DNA of 25,462 nucleotides, taken from the IMG/VR virus record IMGVR_UViG_3300025070_000205, positions 1-25,462 of that record. One strand, 5' to 3'. Below, one piece after another: positions 1 to 7,555 of the stretch (the first letter of the stretch is position 1; each line of letters begins with the position of its first letter). The position numbers and the translations under genes were made by a program. The DNA is from a virus. The notes beneath the pieces are model-generated. The model was given only the letters and a program-made list of their open reading frames with translations. It made no database searches and was not told where the DNA came from.

Positions 1-82
1 TCAAGTATGAGCAACGCCGAACAGAATAACCTTGAATTCTTTAAGGAAATGTCTATGAATTTGCTTGGCACAGCTATCATGG

Positions 83-122
83 GCCGGCGTAGCTCAGTTG
101 GTAGAGCAGAAGACTCTTAATC
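83..122 (+). tRNA. 5' half of a tRNA-Lys(CUU) gene, truncated at a phage attachment site
   Basis: The sequence reads as a normal tRNA from the acceptor stem through the anticodon loop. It has a 7-base acceptor strand GCCGGCG (83-89), U8-A9, D arm GCTC/GAGC (92-95, 104-107), a 5' anticodon stem GAAGA (109-113) and the loop CTCTTAA (114-120), giving anticodon CUU (Lys). After TC at 121-122 the 3' anticodon stem no longer pairs, and no acceptor complement or CCA end follows. A degraded T-arm-like stretch (GTCGTG at 146-151, then TCCCCA at 158-163) lies before the integrase. The break at the anticodon loop next to a tyrosine integrase fits an att site, either attL or attP. Whether the upstream 82 bases are host or phage cannot be told. 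Confidence 0.7.
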
Positions 123-148
123 CTGTGACTTATTTCACTACAAGAGTC
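112..148. other. candidate att core with nested inverted repeats
   Basis: GACTCTT (112-118, the tRNA anticodon loop side) is repeated in inverse as AAGAGTC (142-148). Nested inside is GTGA (125-128) / TCAC (135-138). The crossover region of tRNA-targeting tyrosine integrases often lies in the anticodon loop, which is exactly where tRNA identity stops here. The 23-base gap between the outer arms is longer than a usual core overlap region, so the repeat may instead be an arm-type site or a leader hairpin for the integrase. Its role is inferred. Confidence 0.45.
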
Positions 149-168
149 GTGCGCTAATCCCCATAACT

Positions 169-1335
169 ATGAGCAAAAAAAGAGCATTACAAAAAAAGAA
201 CGATATTATACTTCGTTCTGCACTAAACGGTGGTAAGGTTGACCCTAATGCAAGTGAATTGCAATTAAACAATACCAACCCCATACGCGTCGAATTAAAG
301 GAACGGCACGGCAAAAAAGGAGTCACCCAAGTCATGGAATTCAAACTTGATAAGGAGCGGATTCGTAAATCTCTGGAGACCTCTTGCCCCAATGAGGCTA
401 TCGAAAAAGTTCAACCAGCCCTACTCGAAATAATCAATCAGCGGATTGAGAAAAAAACTCCGTTGATTTCTGTATTATTAAAAACCTACGAGTTCAATCG
501 TCTTGCGACTGGCAAGCAAGCGAACGACAATACCAAGCGCAAAAATGTTGTGTGCATGGTAAGGATCTTGGCCAAGTACGGCATCGATCCCGAAAAGCAC
601 GACATTCGTTACTTCGCCAAGAAGGTAGACGGTCAACCGATCTGCGAACACTACGCTCAGTTTGAGCGCAAACCTGCTGACGTTCGCATGGCACGGTCAA
701 TCTTCTCGAAGGGATGGGTTCGCTATTATAAGGACAGATGCGGCATAGACACCTCGTTCTTCGCCAACTGGATCGCATTGCAATTGGACTCCATTCGAGT
801 GAAACCTTTTATGCCCGACGAGCGTGAACGGCAGAAGATTGAAGAGAAGTGCGGGTTCCTCAAGGTATTGGACCCCGAATTGTACTTGGCGTACGCACTA
901 GCGTACGGACTTGGATTGCGTAGCTCTGAGATACAGAGAGCAAAGTACGAAGATCTTTGGGAGTCTGACGGAAACAAATTGATTCGTATATGGAATCCCA
1001 AGGGTGTTAACGACTCGGAAGTAAATGGCCGAGGCTACCAGGACAGGCCATGCGATCCTGCTTGGTGGGATGAGATTCTCAGTAATAAAACAACGGACAA
1101 TGCTTTAATTGTTCCGGTGCAAGAGGACCGTATCACTCGCGACTTCCCGAAGTTCTTGAAATTGCAGTGTGGAATCAACGACCACCGTCCTGTCCACAGG
1201 CTCCGTAAGTATTGCGGCCACCGGATCATGAAGGACAACGACATATTTATATCTAGCAAAGCACTCGGACATTCCTCAATTGAGATGACGAGCAAGATAT
1301 ACTCAGGCTTACCAAGCGTGAACCGAAGCTTCTAG
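169..1335 (+). CDS. int: tyrosine-family site-specific integrase
   Basis: 388 aa. Phage integrase that would recombine attP with a host tRNA gene. The C-terminal catalytic domain carries the full set of residues: Arg251 in GLRSSEI, His343-x-x-Arg346 in VHRLRKY, His368 in ALGHSS and the nucleophile Tyr378 in SKIYSG. The region from about 90 to 210 would hold the core-binding SAM-like domain. The N-terminal 60 residues are basic, as expected for arm-site binding. The ATG at 169 follows the att region directly (ATAACTATG) and has no Shine-Dalgarno sequence. The family assignment is firm; the tRNA target is inferred from the adjacent tRNA half. No excisionase is obvious, though the small HTH-like protein at 3349-3585 is a possible one. 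Confidence 0.95.
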   Translation: MSKKRALQKKNDIILRSALNGGKVDPNASELQLNNTNPIRVELKERHGKKGVTQVMEFKLDKERIRKSLETSCPNEAIEKVQPALLEIINQRIEKKTPLISVLLKTYEFNRLATGKQANDNTKRKNVVCMVRILAKYGIDPEKHDIRYFAKKVDGQPICEHYAQFERKPADVRMARSIFSKGWVRYYKDRCGIDTSFFANWIALQLDSIRVKPFMPDERERQKIEEKCGFLKVLDPELYLAYALAYGLGLRSSEIQRAKYEDLWESDGNKLIRIWNPKGVNDSEVNGRGYQDRPCDPAWWDEILSNKTTDNALIVPVQEDRITRDFPKFLKLQCGINDHRPVHRLRKYCGHRIMKDNDIFISSKALGHSSIEMTSKIYSGLPSVNRSF

Positions 1336-1415
1336 CACTAAACCTACCCCAACCATTGCCCACTAATCAAAGATACAGCTGTACCTACTACAAATACCTC
1401 CAATACACTACACAT

Positions 1416-1640
1416 ATGAAGACAACAATAGATCTCAATGGGCTTAAAATTGAACACAACGGAAGCGACTCAGTGCTTCTACTTTCCGAAGCGCCGACTG
1501 AAATCGCGATTAGCGATTTGATTGATGAGCTTAACTCTTTACTACCCGAAACTTCAGGGGAAGTGAAATCTCGTCGTTCTCGTCTTGGATCGCTTTGCAA
1601 CCAGCACGAAGAATCAGATCGTATAACTGGGCTTGGATAA
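1416..1640 (+). CDS. hypothetical small protein
   Basis: 74 aa, not recognised. The first 47 residues are balanced and look protein-like (beta-prone start, then an acidic helix ISDLIDELNSLLPE). The last 27 residues are read from the strand opposite the ribbon-helix-helix gene at 1531-1734, a 110-base convergent overlap. I chose the ATG at 1416 over an in-frame upstream start because its context (ACACATATG) matches that of the ParB-like gene at 4242 (GCACATATG). No Shine-Dalgarno sequence is present. The gene may be real or may be a chance reading frame. Confidence 0.4.
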   Translation: MKTTIDLNGLKIEHNGSDSVLLLSEAPTEIAISDLIDELNSLLPETSGEVKSRRSRLGSLCNQHEESDRITGLG

Positions 1641-1734
1641 GCCCGGTGTCATCTCCGAGTTTTTTGACACGCTCCCGCACATCAGGTGAAAGGCGGAGCG
1701 ACAAGGGTTTTGATTTGGATGTGTCTCTTGGCAT
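1531..1734 (-). CDS. ribbon-helix-helix (Arc/CopG-type) DNA-binding protein
   Basis: 67 aa. The pattern is a short basic N-terminus, a beta strand KPLSLRLS (residues 9-16), helix PDVRERVKKLGDDTG, then a second helix LIQAQLYDLILRAGCKAIQ, typical of dimeric RHH repressors. The ATG has a good Shine-Dalgarno sequence (GAAGGGTC before ATG). It is transcribed away from the SSB-led replication operon, with only 63 bp between the start codons, so it is well placed to repress its own gene and the early operon. The tandem ATACATTAAC repeat in that gap is a candidate operator. The fold is a confident guess; the target is inferred. Confidence 0.75.
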   Translation of the reverse strand: MPRDTSKSKPLSLRLSPDVRERVKKLGDDTGLIQAQLYDLILRAGCKAIQDENDEISLPLKFRVVKS

Positions 1735-1797
1735 GACCCTTCTATTTCACACCAAAATAACTAATACAACAATAAAATACATTAACATACATTAACT
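1735..1797. promoter_or_regulatory. divergent control region with tandem 10-bp repeat
   Basis: This gap separates the minus-strand RHH regulator from the plus-strand SSB gene. It is very A/T rich and holds two head-to-tail copies of ATACATTAAC (1777-1786 and 1787-1796), ending one base before the SSB ATG. A one-helical-turn repeat is the usual geometry for cooperatively bound RHH dimers. No well-spaced -35/-10 pair could be picked out for either direction. Confidence 0.5.
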
Positions 1798-2370
1798 ATG
1801 GGAAAACTAAGTAAAATCAAAAGAGCGTCGAGTGGTGGAGGAGGCGGAGGCAACTACGCTAAACTGCTCCAAGGCGAAAACAAGTTCAGAATCGTTGGAG
1901 ACATCGAGGACACACCACCAGGCTTCATTGTAGGTATGGTTGGATGGACAACAAACGAAGAGGGACAACGTCGGCCAGTGCGCTATACAACCGGAGAGTC
2001 TGTCCCGCAGACATTCGAGGATAAGCCCAAGGAGTTCTTTGCGATGATCGTATGGAACTATGCCGAGGAACGCATCCAAATCCTTGAGTTGACCCAAGCA
2101 GGGCTGAAGGATGAGTTGATCAAGCTCGATGCTGACGAGGACTGGGGTGATCTGCGCAAGTTTGACATCTCGATCATCCGTAGTGGTGAAGGGCTTGAGA
2201 CTTCTTATGTCATGACACCTAAGCCCCACAAGAAACGGAGCGACGAGATCAATGCTGCGGTTAAAGCCATGAAGGTGAACCTCAATGCGTTGTTTACTGG
2301 TGACGATCCCTTTGCGGAAGAAGCACCAAGCGCAGAACCCAGTGGTGGTGACGAACCTGCACCTTTCTGA
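1798..2370 (+). CDS. ssb: single-stranded DNA-binding protein, phage type
   Basis: 190 aa. It starts with a Gly-rich linker (residues 13-19), followed by a beta-rich region beginning NKFRIVGDIEDTPPGFIVGMVGW that fits an OB fold. It ends in a long acidic tail finishing DEPAPF; an acidic tail with a terminal Phe is the hallmark of SSBs that recruit replication and repair partners. It heads the replication/recombination operon and is followed one base later by an exonuclease gene, a common phage pairing. The OB fold is inferred rather than read from a signature motif. The ATG at 1798 has no Shine-Dalgarno sequence but directly follows the tandem repeat. Confidence 0.65.
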   Translation: MGKLSKIKRASSGGGGGGNYAKLLQGENKFRIVGDIEDTPPGFIVGMVGWTTNEEGQRRPVRYTTGESVPQTFEDKPKEFFAMIVWNYAEERIQILELTQAGLKDELIKLDADEDWGDLRKFDISIIRSGEGLETSYVMTPKPHKKRSDEINAAVKAMKVNLNALFTGDDPFAEEAPSAEPSGGDEPAPF

Positions 2371-2371
2371 G

Positions 2372-3352
2372 ATGTTAAAAACTGACATATCAAACTCTGC
2401 GTATCATGCGGAGTCTGCGTTGGGTTCGAGTCGGGCAAGAAAATTGCTCGACTCCTGCCCGGCGCGGGTGTGGCACGAAATGAAGTTTCCGACACCTAGT
2501 GACGCGAAACATTTTGTGATCGGTGGATGCGGTCACACGGCAACGCTTGAACCGTTCAAACTCGAAGACGAGTATGCGGTCAAGCCCGACACGATTGACG
2601 GTAACAGTTCACGAACCAATGCGTACAAGGCGGCCTTTGAGGAAATGCAAAACCATGCTCCCGACAAGAGATGGTTAACTCAAAGCGACTATGATCTTTG
2701 CATGAGTATGGCGGATTCCGCACGGGAACATCCCTTGTTAAAGACGTACTTGGGCAAGTCCGATACGATCATCGAGGGAACCGGATACTTTGGATATCAA
2801 GGAGCAGACTGCAAGGTCCGTCCTGACTTGTTCAACGAAGGCGCGGGTGTGGTGATTGATTTGAAAACTACCCAAGAGGGAGATCCGCGAGGATTCGCAT
2901 CTTCGGTTCGTAAATACGGGTATGATTTCCAAGCCTGTTGGTATATGGAAGGGTTGCGAGCTATGGGGTACGATCCCAAGCAATTCATCTTCCTAGTCGT
3001 TGAGAAGTCACCACCCTTTCTTACAAGTGCGTACACCATAGATGCATCCCAACTGGAGAAGCAGAAGCCACGCATGGGTGAGGCTTGCAGGATATGGAAG
3101 GAGTGCATGAAGTCAGGCGTATGGCCAGGTTATGGTGACCACATCCAAACGATTGGCACTACCGAACGCTTCGAGGTTGCGAAGAATCGATACTCGATCA
3201 CGGACTTGGCGGCTAAATTCAAGGTGCCAAGGAGTCGCGTCTACGGACTCATTGCAGAACACAAGCTGAAGAGTGAATACTACGGCAAGAAGCGTACTAT
3301 CTCCCTTGCTGAATTTTCGAAGGCAATAAACACACCGAGGAAAGTGGCATGA
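2372..3352 (+). CDS. RecE / lambda-exonuclease-type PD-(D/E)XK nuclease with C-terminal HTH
   Basis: 326 aa. Likely resects double-stranded DNA for recombination or repair. Residues seen: His55 in GCGHTATLEP, Asp152 in CKVRPDLF, Asp163-x-Lys165 in VIDLKTT, and Gln187 with Tyr191 in FQACWY. This is the conserved order of the RecE/DUF3799-like exonucleases. Residues from about 278 to 320 form an extra helix-turn-helix of the MerR/excisionase type (YSITDLAAKFKVPRSRVYGL) after the nuclease domain. The start at 2372 lies one base past the SSB stop; a longer frame opens inside the SSB gene at 2285 but is less likely. No RecT/Beta annealase gene lies nearby, so the partner is missing or unrecognised. 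Confidence 0.8.
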   Translation: MLKTDISNSAYHAESALGSSRARKLLDSCPARVWHEMKFPTPSDAKHFVIGGCGHTATLEPFKLEDEYAVKPDTIDGNSSRTNAYKAAFEEMQNHAPDKRWLTQSDYDLCMSMADSAREHPLLKTYLGKSDTIIEGTGYFGYQGADCKVRPDLFNEGAGVVIDLKTTQEGDPRGFASSVRKYGYDFQACWYMEGLRAMGYDPKQFIFLVVEKSPPFLTSAYTIDASQLEKQKPRMGEACRIWKECMKSGVWPGYGDHIQTIGTTERFEVAKNRYSITDLAAKFKVPRSRVYGLIAEHKLKSEYYGKKRTISLAEFSKAINTPRKVA

Positions 3353-3585
3353 GCGGTAAAGTAATCAAACTTATGAACACCAAGAAAGCGTTGGCCCTGA
3401 CGGGTTATCGCTCAATCAACTCGCTCATACAACTGCATCAATCGGAGGACGTTGCATTGACTTGTTACAAAATCAAGGGCGGCCGAGGACAAGGCGGAAT
3501 CGACCAAGCCTGGAGTGTGGCGGAGTTGAATAAATTCATGAAGGATAACCATCAAACGACACAAGAAAAATGGCTAATCGACTAG
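3349..3585 (+). CDS. small HTH-like protein
   Basis: 78 aa. It overlaps the exonuclease stop by four bases (ATGA). The segment MNTKKALALTGYRSINSLIQLHQ (residues 9-31) resembles the winged-helix start of MerR/excisionase-like proteins, and residues 40-54 are Gly/Lys rich (KIKGGRGQGG), like a wing. It could be an excisionase, a DNA-binding accessory of the recombination operon or something else. No family was recognised with confidence. Confidence 0.6.
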   Translation: MSGKVIKLMNTKKALALTGYRSINSLIQLHQSEDVALTCYKIKGGRGQGGIDQAWSVAELNKFMKDNHQTTQEKWLID

Positions 3586-3779
3586 AACAAATAAGGCGGA
3601 TTAAACAGGGTATTGTATTTGCAAAGGAACATGCGGATAATCGCGATTGGCAGGCGGCCATCGTTGTCCAAGGAGCATTGATCGAGCAACTCCTGGCGGT
3701 AGTGGAGGGTGAGGACTTGAATCATCACAGTGATCCCGACGTAAACATAACGTTCACGGAGGATTGCCAAGATGAGTGA
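3570..3779 (+). CDS. hypothetical protein
   Basis: 69 aa, not recognised. A basic, helical first half (RLEQIRRIKQGIVFAKEHADNRDWQAAIVVQGALIEQLLAV) is followed by an acidic tail. It overlaps the gene upstream by 16 bases and the resolvase downstream by 8, so it belongs to the same translationally coupled operon. Confidence 0.6.
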   Translation: MANRLEQIRRIKQGIVFAKEHADNRDWQAAIVVQGALIEQLLAVVEGEDLNHHSDPDVNITFTEDCQDE

Positions 3780-4245
3780 GTGCATCGTAGCTATTGATCC
3801 CGGTGCATCCGGTGGCTTCTGTCAATTTGTGGATGGCAAAGCAGTGTGGGCATGGAAGTTTACGACCTTTTCAGACTTTGTTGCAGACATCTTGGACTTG
3901 CAGGAGAACCCAGACTACTCGTTGGAGATAGTCTTGGAAGACGTGCCGCCCTTTGCGGGAAAGAACATACCATCGTCCACTGGGTTCAAGCTTGGCAAAT
4001 CATGTGGTTTCTATGAAGGCGTAGCCCGTGGACTACAATTGCCCTGCCACATGGTAAGACCCCAAGCGTGGCAAAAAGGCTTGGCCAATGTGGCAGGGCA
4101 GGGTGGCGCCAAGAAGAAGCGCATCCTCAAGGACCATGCACTCAGGCTTTATCCGAAGCTCGGCAAAACTGTAACACTGGCAACAGCAGATGCGGTCCTG
4201 ATTGGGCATTATCACACAACAATAACAACACATAAGCACATATGA
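3772..4245 (+). CDS. RuvC-like Holliday junction resolvase
   Basis: 157 aa. It would cleave four-way or branched DNA formed during replication and packaging. It has the RNase H-like fold pattern of phage and bacterial RuvC: Asp9 in IVAIDPGASGG, Glu56-Asp57 in VLEDVPP, and a C-terminal acidic pair position at Asp140 in LATADAVLIGHY. The middle section (VRPQAWQKGL...KKKRILKDHALRLYP) matches the usual RuvC helical region. The ATG at 3772 overlaps the previous gene. Confidence 0.85.
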   Translation: MSECIVAIDPGASGGFCQFVDGKAVWAWKFTTFSDFVADILDLQENPDYSLEIVLEDVPPFAGKNIPSSTGFKLGKSCGFYEGVARGLQLPCHMVRPQAWQKGLANVAGQGGAKKKRILKDHALRLYPKLGKTVTLATADAVLIGHYHTTITTHKHI

Positions 4246-5153
4246 ATACAGCAATACACAACACACAAATCGCACCAAGCACGTACTTCTACGATCCCCA
4301 ACTTGGCGTGTACATTACAATCAGAACAATCGACCCAATCATGGCCAAGGAGTTACTTGCCGGACAGCACAAGAACCGAAACATATCTCCATTCTCCGTG
4401 AATCGATACAAGGAGTTCATGCAAAGCAATCAATGGGTAATGAATGGCGAACCCATTATCTTCGGTGGCAATAAGCTAATCGACGGGCAACATCGTCTGA
4501 CTGCGTGCATACAAGCAGGTAAAAGTTTCCAGTCTGTATGGATCGAGTTGCAGGATGATGGCGCGTTCAAGACTCTAAACCAAGGTAAGCGCAGAAATCC
4601 CGCAGATGTTTTGTCCATTGAAGGACACGCAAACGTCTCCGTTTTGAATTCAGCAATTACGATGCTTGCAAGGATTGACGAAGTAGGTGAGTTACCGTTC
4701 CAAGGTTTCGGTGGAGGCACAAGGGCTTCAATCCCCAACCATGAGATCAACGAGTGGGCTAAAAAGTATCCGCACTTGGGACTGACCGTTAAGAAGTGTC
4801 AGGCGTGGTATAAGAACTTCCGCTTAAAGAAAGGACCGTCCTCCACGCTTCACTACATGCTGAGAAGATCGGAGACACACTTGTTCGACTTCGATGACGA
4901 GAGTGCGGATTCCAATGCAGACAAGTTTTTCGACTCGCTTTGCAGTGGACTGGACTTGTCCAAGGGTAGTCCTATTCTTCCATACCGCAACCACCTCCTG
5001 CGCATGATGTCGGCTAACGAGAAGATTAGTCCACACTACATCATCCGTGGTGGAATTCTCAGTTACAATGCTTGGTTGACCGGACAAAAGACAAACACGT
5101 GCAGGGTTGGACGGATTACCAAGATCCCGAAGATCAACAAGGCCAATGCATGA
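4242..5153 (+). CDS. ParB-like nuclease-fold protein
   Basis: 303 aa. The N-terminal third holds the ParB/sulfiredoxin-like core motif DGQHRL at residues 81-86, preceded by a typical strand NGEPIIFGGNKLI and followed by AGKSFQSVWIEL. In phages, proteins with this motif are common but rarely assigned a biochemical role; DNA or nucleotide binding is likely. No partition partner (ParA) is present. The start overlaps the resolvase stop by four bases (ATGA). Confidence 0.7.
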   Translation: MNTAIHNTQIAPSTYFYDPQLGVYITIRTIDPIMAKELLAGQHKNRNISPFSVNRYKEFMQSNQWVMNGEPIIFGGNKLIDGQHRLTACIQAGKSFQSVWIELQDDGAFKTLNQGKRRNPADVLSIEGHANVSVLNSAITMLARIDEVGELPFQGFGGGTRASIPNHEINEWAKKYPHLGLTVKKCQAWYKNFRLKKGPSSTLHYMLRRSETHLFDFDDESADSNADKFFDSLCSGLDLSKGSPILPYRNHLLRMMSANEKISPHYIIRGGILSYNAWLTGQKTNTCRVGRITKIPKINKANA

Positions 5154-5496
5154 GCCTGATCTTTCCGAATTCAAACAACAAACTGACGAGTCTGTAAGGC
5201 AAGCCTCCCTCCGTTTGGCGGATAAGTACGGAGTGGAGGCTGCCACGGCACGGAATTGGGTATTGGGGCATCAAGACCCGCTCAAGGGTTTGGTGAGGCT
5301 CAAGAAGAGCCGAGAGATGGACGAGAACTTACGGGCCATGATGGCCTTTGCGTTACCTGGTTACACCTACACACTCGATGAGATTGCCGAGTGTATTGGC
5401 TGCTCCAAAGAACGGGTCCGGCAGATCCAGGATACCGCCCTGCGGAAGCTCAGAAGACGAACAGATTACTTAAAGAAAGAATTAAAAAAACAATGA
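5146..5496 (+). CDS. small protein with sigma-70 region 4-like helix-turn-helix
   Basis: 116 aa. Residues 74-105 (YTLDEIAECIGCSKERVRQIQDTALRKLRRR) are a very good match to sigma region 4.2, the part of sigma factors that reads the -35 element. Regions 2 and 3 are absent, so it is not a complete sigma factor. An N-terminal stretch (VRQASLRLADKYGVEAATARNWVLG, residues 18-41) could be a second HTH. It overlaps the ParB-like gene by eight bases. I chose the ATG at 5146 over an in-frame start at 5107 deep inside that gene. A second protein with the same motif is at 12557-12856. Confidence 0.7.
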   Translation: MHEPDLSEFKQQTDESVRQASLRLADKYGVEAATARNWVLGHQDPLKGLVRLKKSREMDENLRAMMAFALPGYTYTLDEIAECIGCSKERVRQIQDTALRKLRRRTDYLKKELKKQ

Positions 5497-5600
5497 AAAA
5501 CATACTACAGAAAGCTATATTTCACTGCTTGTTCCTGTTGTCCATTATTGTATTTATATGGATGGCATGGGGATTTGTCGCAACCATATTGGGGATCTAA
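5493..5600 (+). CDS. 35-aa single-span membrane peptide
   Basis: A short basic start (MKNILQKAIFHC) is followed by one strongly hydrophobic segment (about residues 13-35). The ATG overlaps the upstream stop by four bases (ATGA), consistent with coupled translation. No function can be assigned; early phage operons often carry such peptides. Confidence 0.5.
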   Translation: MKNILQKAIFHCLFLLSIIVFIWMAWGFVATILGI

Positions 5601-5603
5601 ATC

Positions 5604-6065
5604 ATGTGTAAAAGCAACGAAAAAAGGATCCGTTTTGCACCCGTCCCGCTTGCCATTTTGGATGAGTATTGTGAACTCCACGGCATGACACCAAGTGCCG
5701 CAATATCGCCGCTAATTACGGCATATTTGCGGCATCCCTCGCGCGCGTCGCGTCATTCTTTACAGAATGAATATAATATACATAGCCAAGAAAGTACGGA
5801 TTCGCCGCAAATTGCGGCAAAGCAAAAACCGAAACCTCGCAAGAAAAACAAGACCCCACTGCCCGAAGATTTCGATCCACCAAAAGCGATTTGCGAAGAG
5901 GCAGGAGTGGACCACGAAAAAGCAGTTAGGTTTTTCAAAGCCCAAGCGGAAGCAAAAGATTATCGTTACGTAAATTGGAACAAGGCATTCGCATTGGCGG
6001 TGAACGGTTACCTCGTACAAAACTACCCGCAGATTTTGCAGACCAAACAGGAGAACGAATTTTAG
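5604..6065 (+). CDS. probable replication initiation / helicase-loader protein
   Basis: 153 aa. The first 45 residues look like a short helical DNA-binding or RHH-like module (KRIRFAPVPLAILDEYCELHGMTPSAAISPLITAYL). A basic, Pro/Lys-rich linker follows (residues about 74-90). The C-terminal part (AVRFFKAQAEAKDYRYVNWNKAFALAVNGYL) resembles the C-terminal DnaT/phage O-like domain that delivers DnaB to DNA. It lies one base before the dnaB-like helicase gene, the expected place for a loader. The family assignment is from pattern and context only. Confidence 0.55.
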   Translation: MCKSNEKRIRFAPVPLAILDEYCELHGMTPSAAISPLITAYLRHPSRASRHSLQNEYNIHSQESTDSPQIAAKQKPKPRKKNKTPLPEDFDPPKAICEEAGVDHEKAVRFFKAQAEAKDYRYVNWNKAFALAVNGYLVQNYPQILQTKQENEF

Positions 6066-6066
6066 C

Positions 6067-7350
6067 ATGGATTACGACCTGGCGGAAATTGCGGTCCTTG
6101 CCGCATCCATGCGTGATGAGTCGGGCCGAGGATCGGCTACCGCATTAGAGCATCTAACCCCCCAAGATTTCTCATCCCCCGAAAGGCAACGCATATTCGA
6201 AGCAATCGGTAAGCTCGCACCCAAATGTAACGAGATAGACATACTCATTGCGGAACCATCCTTGGCGGATAGCATTACTTTTATTTCGGAGCAGTACGGA
6301 GGTGGACAAATCGAGCGTTACGTTGATTACCTAATCGAACACCGCAACCATCGTGCAATTGAGTTAGCGATACTCAAGGCACAAGACACGATCAAAGAGG
6401 GTGGAACCGCAGAAGAGGTTGCTTCCTCCTTCACGCACTCCGTAGCCAAGGCACTGAGTAAACGCAAAGGGCAGGTTTCTCTCAAAGATGCCGCCACCCA
6501 AGCACAAGCGGATTTTTACAATATCGATGCAGGCGGAGTCTCCGCAATCCCCACGGGGTTCTCGAAACTGGATGCCCACCTTCAAGGAGGTTTGAAAAAC
6601 GGAAGCTTGTACGTGATTGCCGCAAGACCAGGTATCGGGAAATCAGCACTTGCGATCCACCTGGCAATCCAAGCAGCACAAAAGGGAATCCGTTCCTCTT
6701 ACGCCAGTCTCGAAATGACAGCACCGGAATGCGCTGGCAGGTTACTCACTTCCGTAAGCGGAGTTTCCCGTCCAACCGCACAGGGCAGTCTCTCCCACAG
6801 CGACAGGCAAAAGATTGAGCAAACCGTCAAAGCGTTACGAGGTTGGCCGATTACATTCAAAGACGATAACCAGGCAACCCTTGAGGCATTCTGCGCATTT
6901 CTCGCTCAGCAGCGCTTGGAAGGAGAACTAGGTTTGGCAGTGATAGACTACCTTCAACTCCTCACCTCTCCCGGTTTCTCCTCCCGCCATGAAGAAGTCA
7001 GCGCGATTTCTCGTAGCATGAAAGCCCAAGCACTGGAGCTTGACTTGCCCGTGGTCGCGTTAAGCCAACTCAACCGCAACCTGGAAGCACAAAACCGCAA
7101 ACCCGCTTTGTCGGATCTCCGAGAGTCCGGGTCCATAGAACAAGACGCTGATGTGGTCATGCTCCTATCCAAAGAAAAAGAAGTTTCTCCTTCAAAGGAC
7201 ATCATCCGAATTCACCTTGCGAAGAATCGAAACGGGGAAACTGGATACGTCTTAGCGGAGTTCGACAAAAGCGTAGGGCGATTCTCGACCCACATTCCAA
7301 GCAGATTGAATGAAGAATCACCCGTTTCTCCTTCGCAACCGTCTTGGTAG
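6067..7350 (+). CDS. dnaB: replicative DNA helicase, DnaB family
   Basis: 427 aa. Hexameric 5'-3' helicase that unwinds the replication fork. The N-terminal helical domain (residues about 1-130) is followed by a linker helix and the RecA-like ATPase: Walker A RPGIGKS (187-193), SLEMTAPECAGRLL motif (214-227), Walker B AVIDYLQLL with Asp294, and the SQLNRNLE...ALSDLRESGSIEQDADVV stretch (333-364) typical of DnaB. It is slightly shorter than cellular DnaB (usually about 450-470 aa). No primase or polymerase is encoded in the window, so the phage probably recruits host enzymes or encodes them beyond the right edge. Three GTTTCTCC motifs lie in its 3' third. Confidence 0.95.
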   Translation: MDYDLAEIAVLAASMRDESGRGSATALEHLTPQDFSSPERQRIFEAIGKLAPKCNEIDILIAEPSLADSITFISEQYGGGQIERYVDYLIEHRNHRAIELAILKAQDTIKEGGTAEEVASSFTHSVAKALSKRKGQVSLKDAATQAQADFYNIDAGGVSAIPTGFSKLDAHLQGGLKNGSLYVIAARPGIGKSALAIHLAIQAAQKGIRSSYASLEMTAPECAGRLLTSVSGVSRPTAQGSLSHSDRQKIEQTVKALRGWPITFKDDNQATLEAFCAFLAQQRLEGELGLAVIDYLQLLTSPGFSSRHEEVSAISRSMKAQALELDLPVVALSQLNRNLEAQNRKPALSDLRESGSIEQDADVVMLLSKEKEVSPSKDIIRIHLAKNRNGETGYVLAEFDKSVGRFSTHIPSRLNEESPVSPSQPSW

Positions 7351-7555
7351 ACTTCAGAACGCGACCAAAAGATACGATAGGAGACGCAAGAAGGGGTCTA
7401 ATCGTGCGTTTCGGGAAAAAAGAGGGTCAATACCCGTGCAAGGGTAGCAAAAGGCTTTTAAGGGGCGTTAAGGGATTAAGCGTGACCAGGTAAAAGATCC
7501 GGCCTCACTCAGGAGGGTGCGGTTTGGGCCGTTTCTCCTTCCGTTCAAGCCCTAT
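7351..7555. other. convergent intergenic region without a gene
   Basis: About 200 bases lie between the DnaB stop and the terminator of the minus-strand operon. Small inverted repeats are present (GGGTcaatACCC near 7425; CGGCC...GGCCG spanning about 7500-7531), but no convincing plus-strand terminator with a T run was found. One copy of GTTTCTCCTT lies at 7531-7540. I see no coding potential. Confidence 0.6.

Noticed and set aside
7-120. 37-codon frame reading from the left edge into the tRNA half
   Set aside because: Its last third is simply the tRNA sequence read in frame (a common artefact giving SSVGRAEDS). The first part might be the end of a phage or host gene, but it cannot be judged from 82 bases.
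1807-2388. 193-aa frame opposite the SSB gene
   Set aside because: Mirror of the SSB gene; the plus-strand frame has the acidic tail and operon position of an SSB.
5192-5205. A third copy of the late operator (TGTAAGGCAAGCCT)
   Set aside because: Only one half-site matches, spacing differs, and it lies inside a gene with no promoter boxes.
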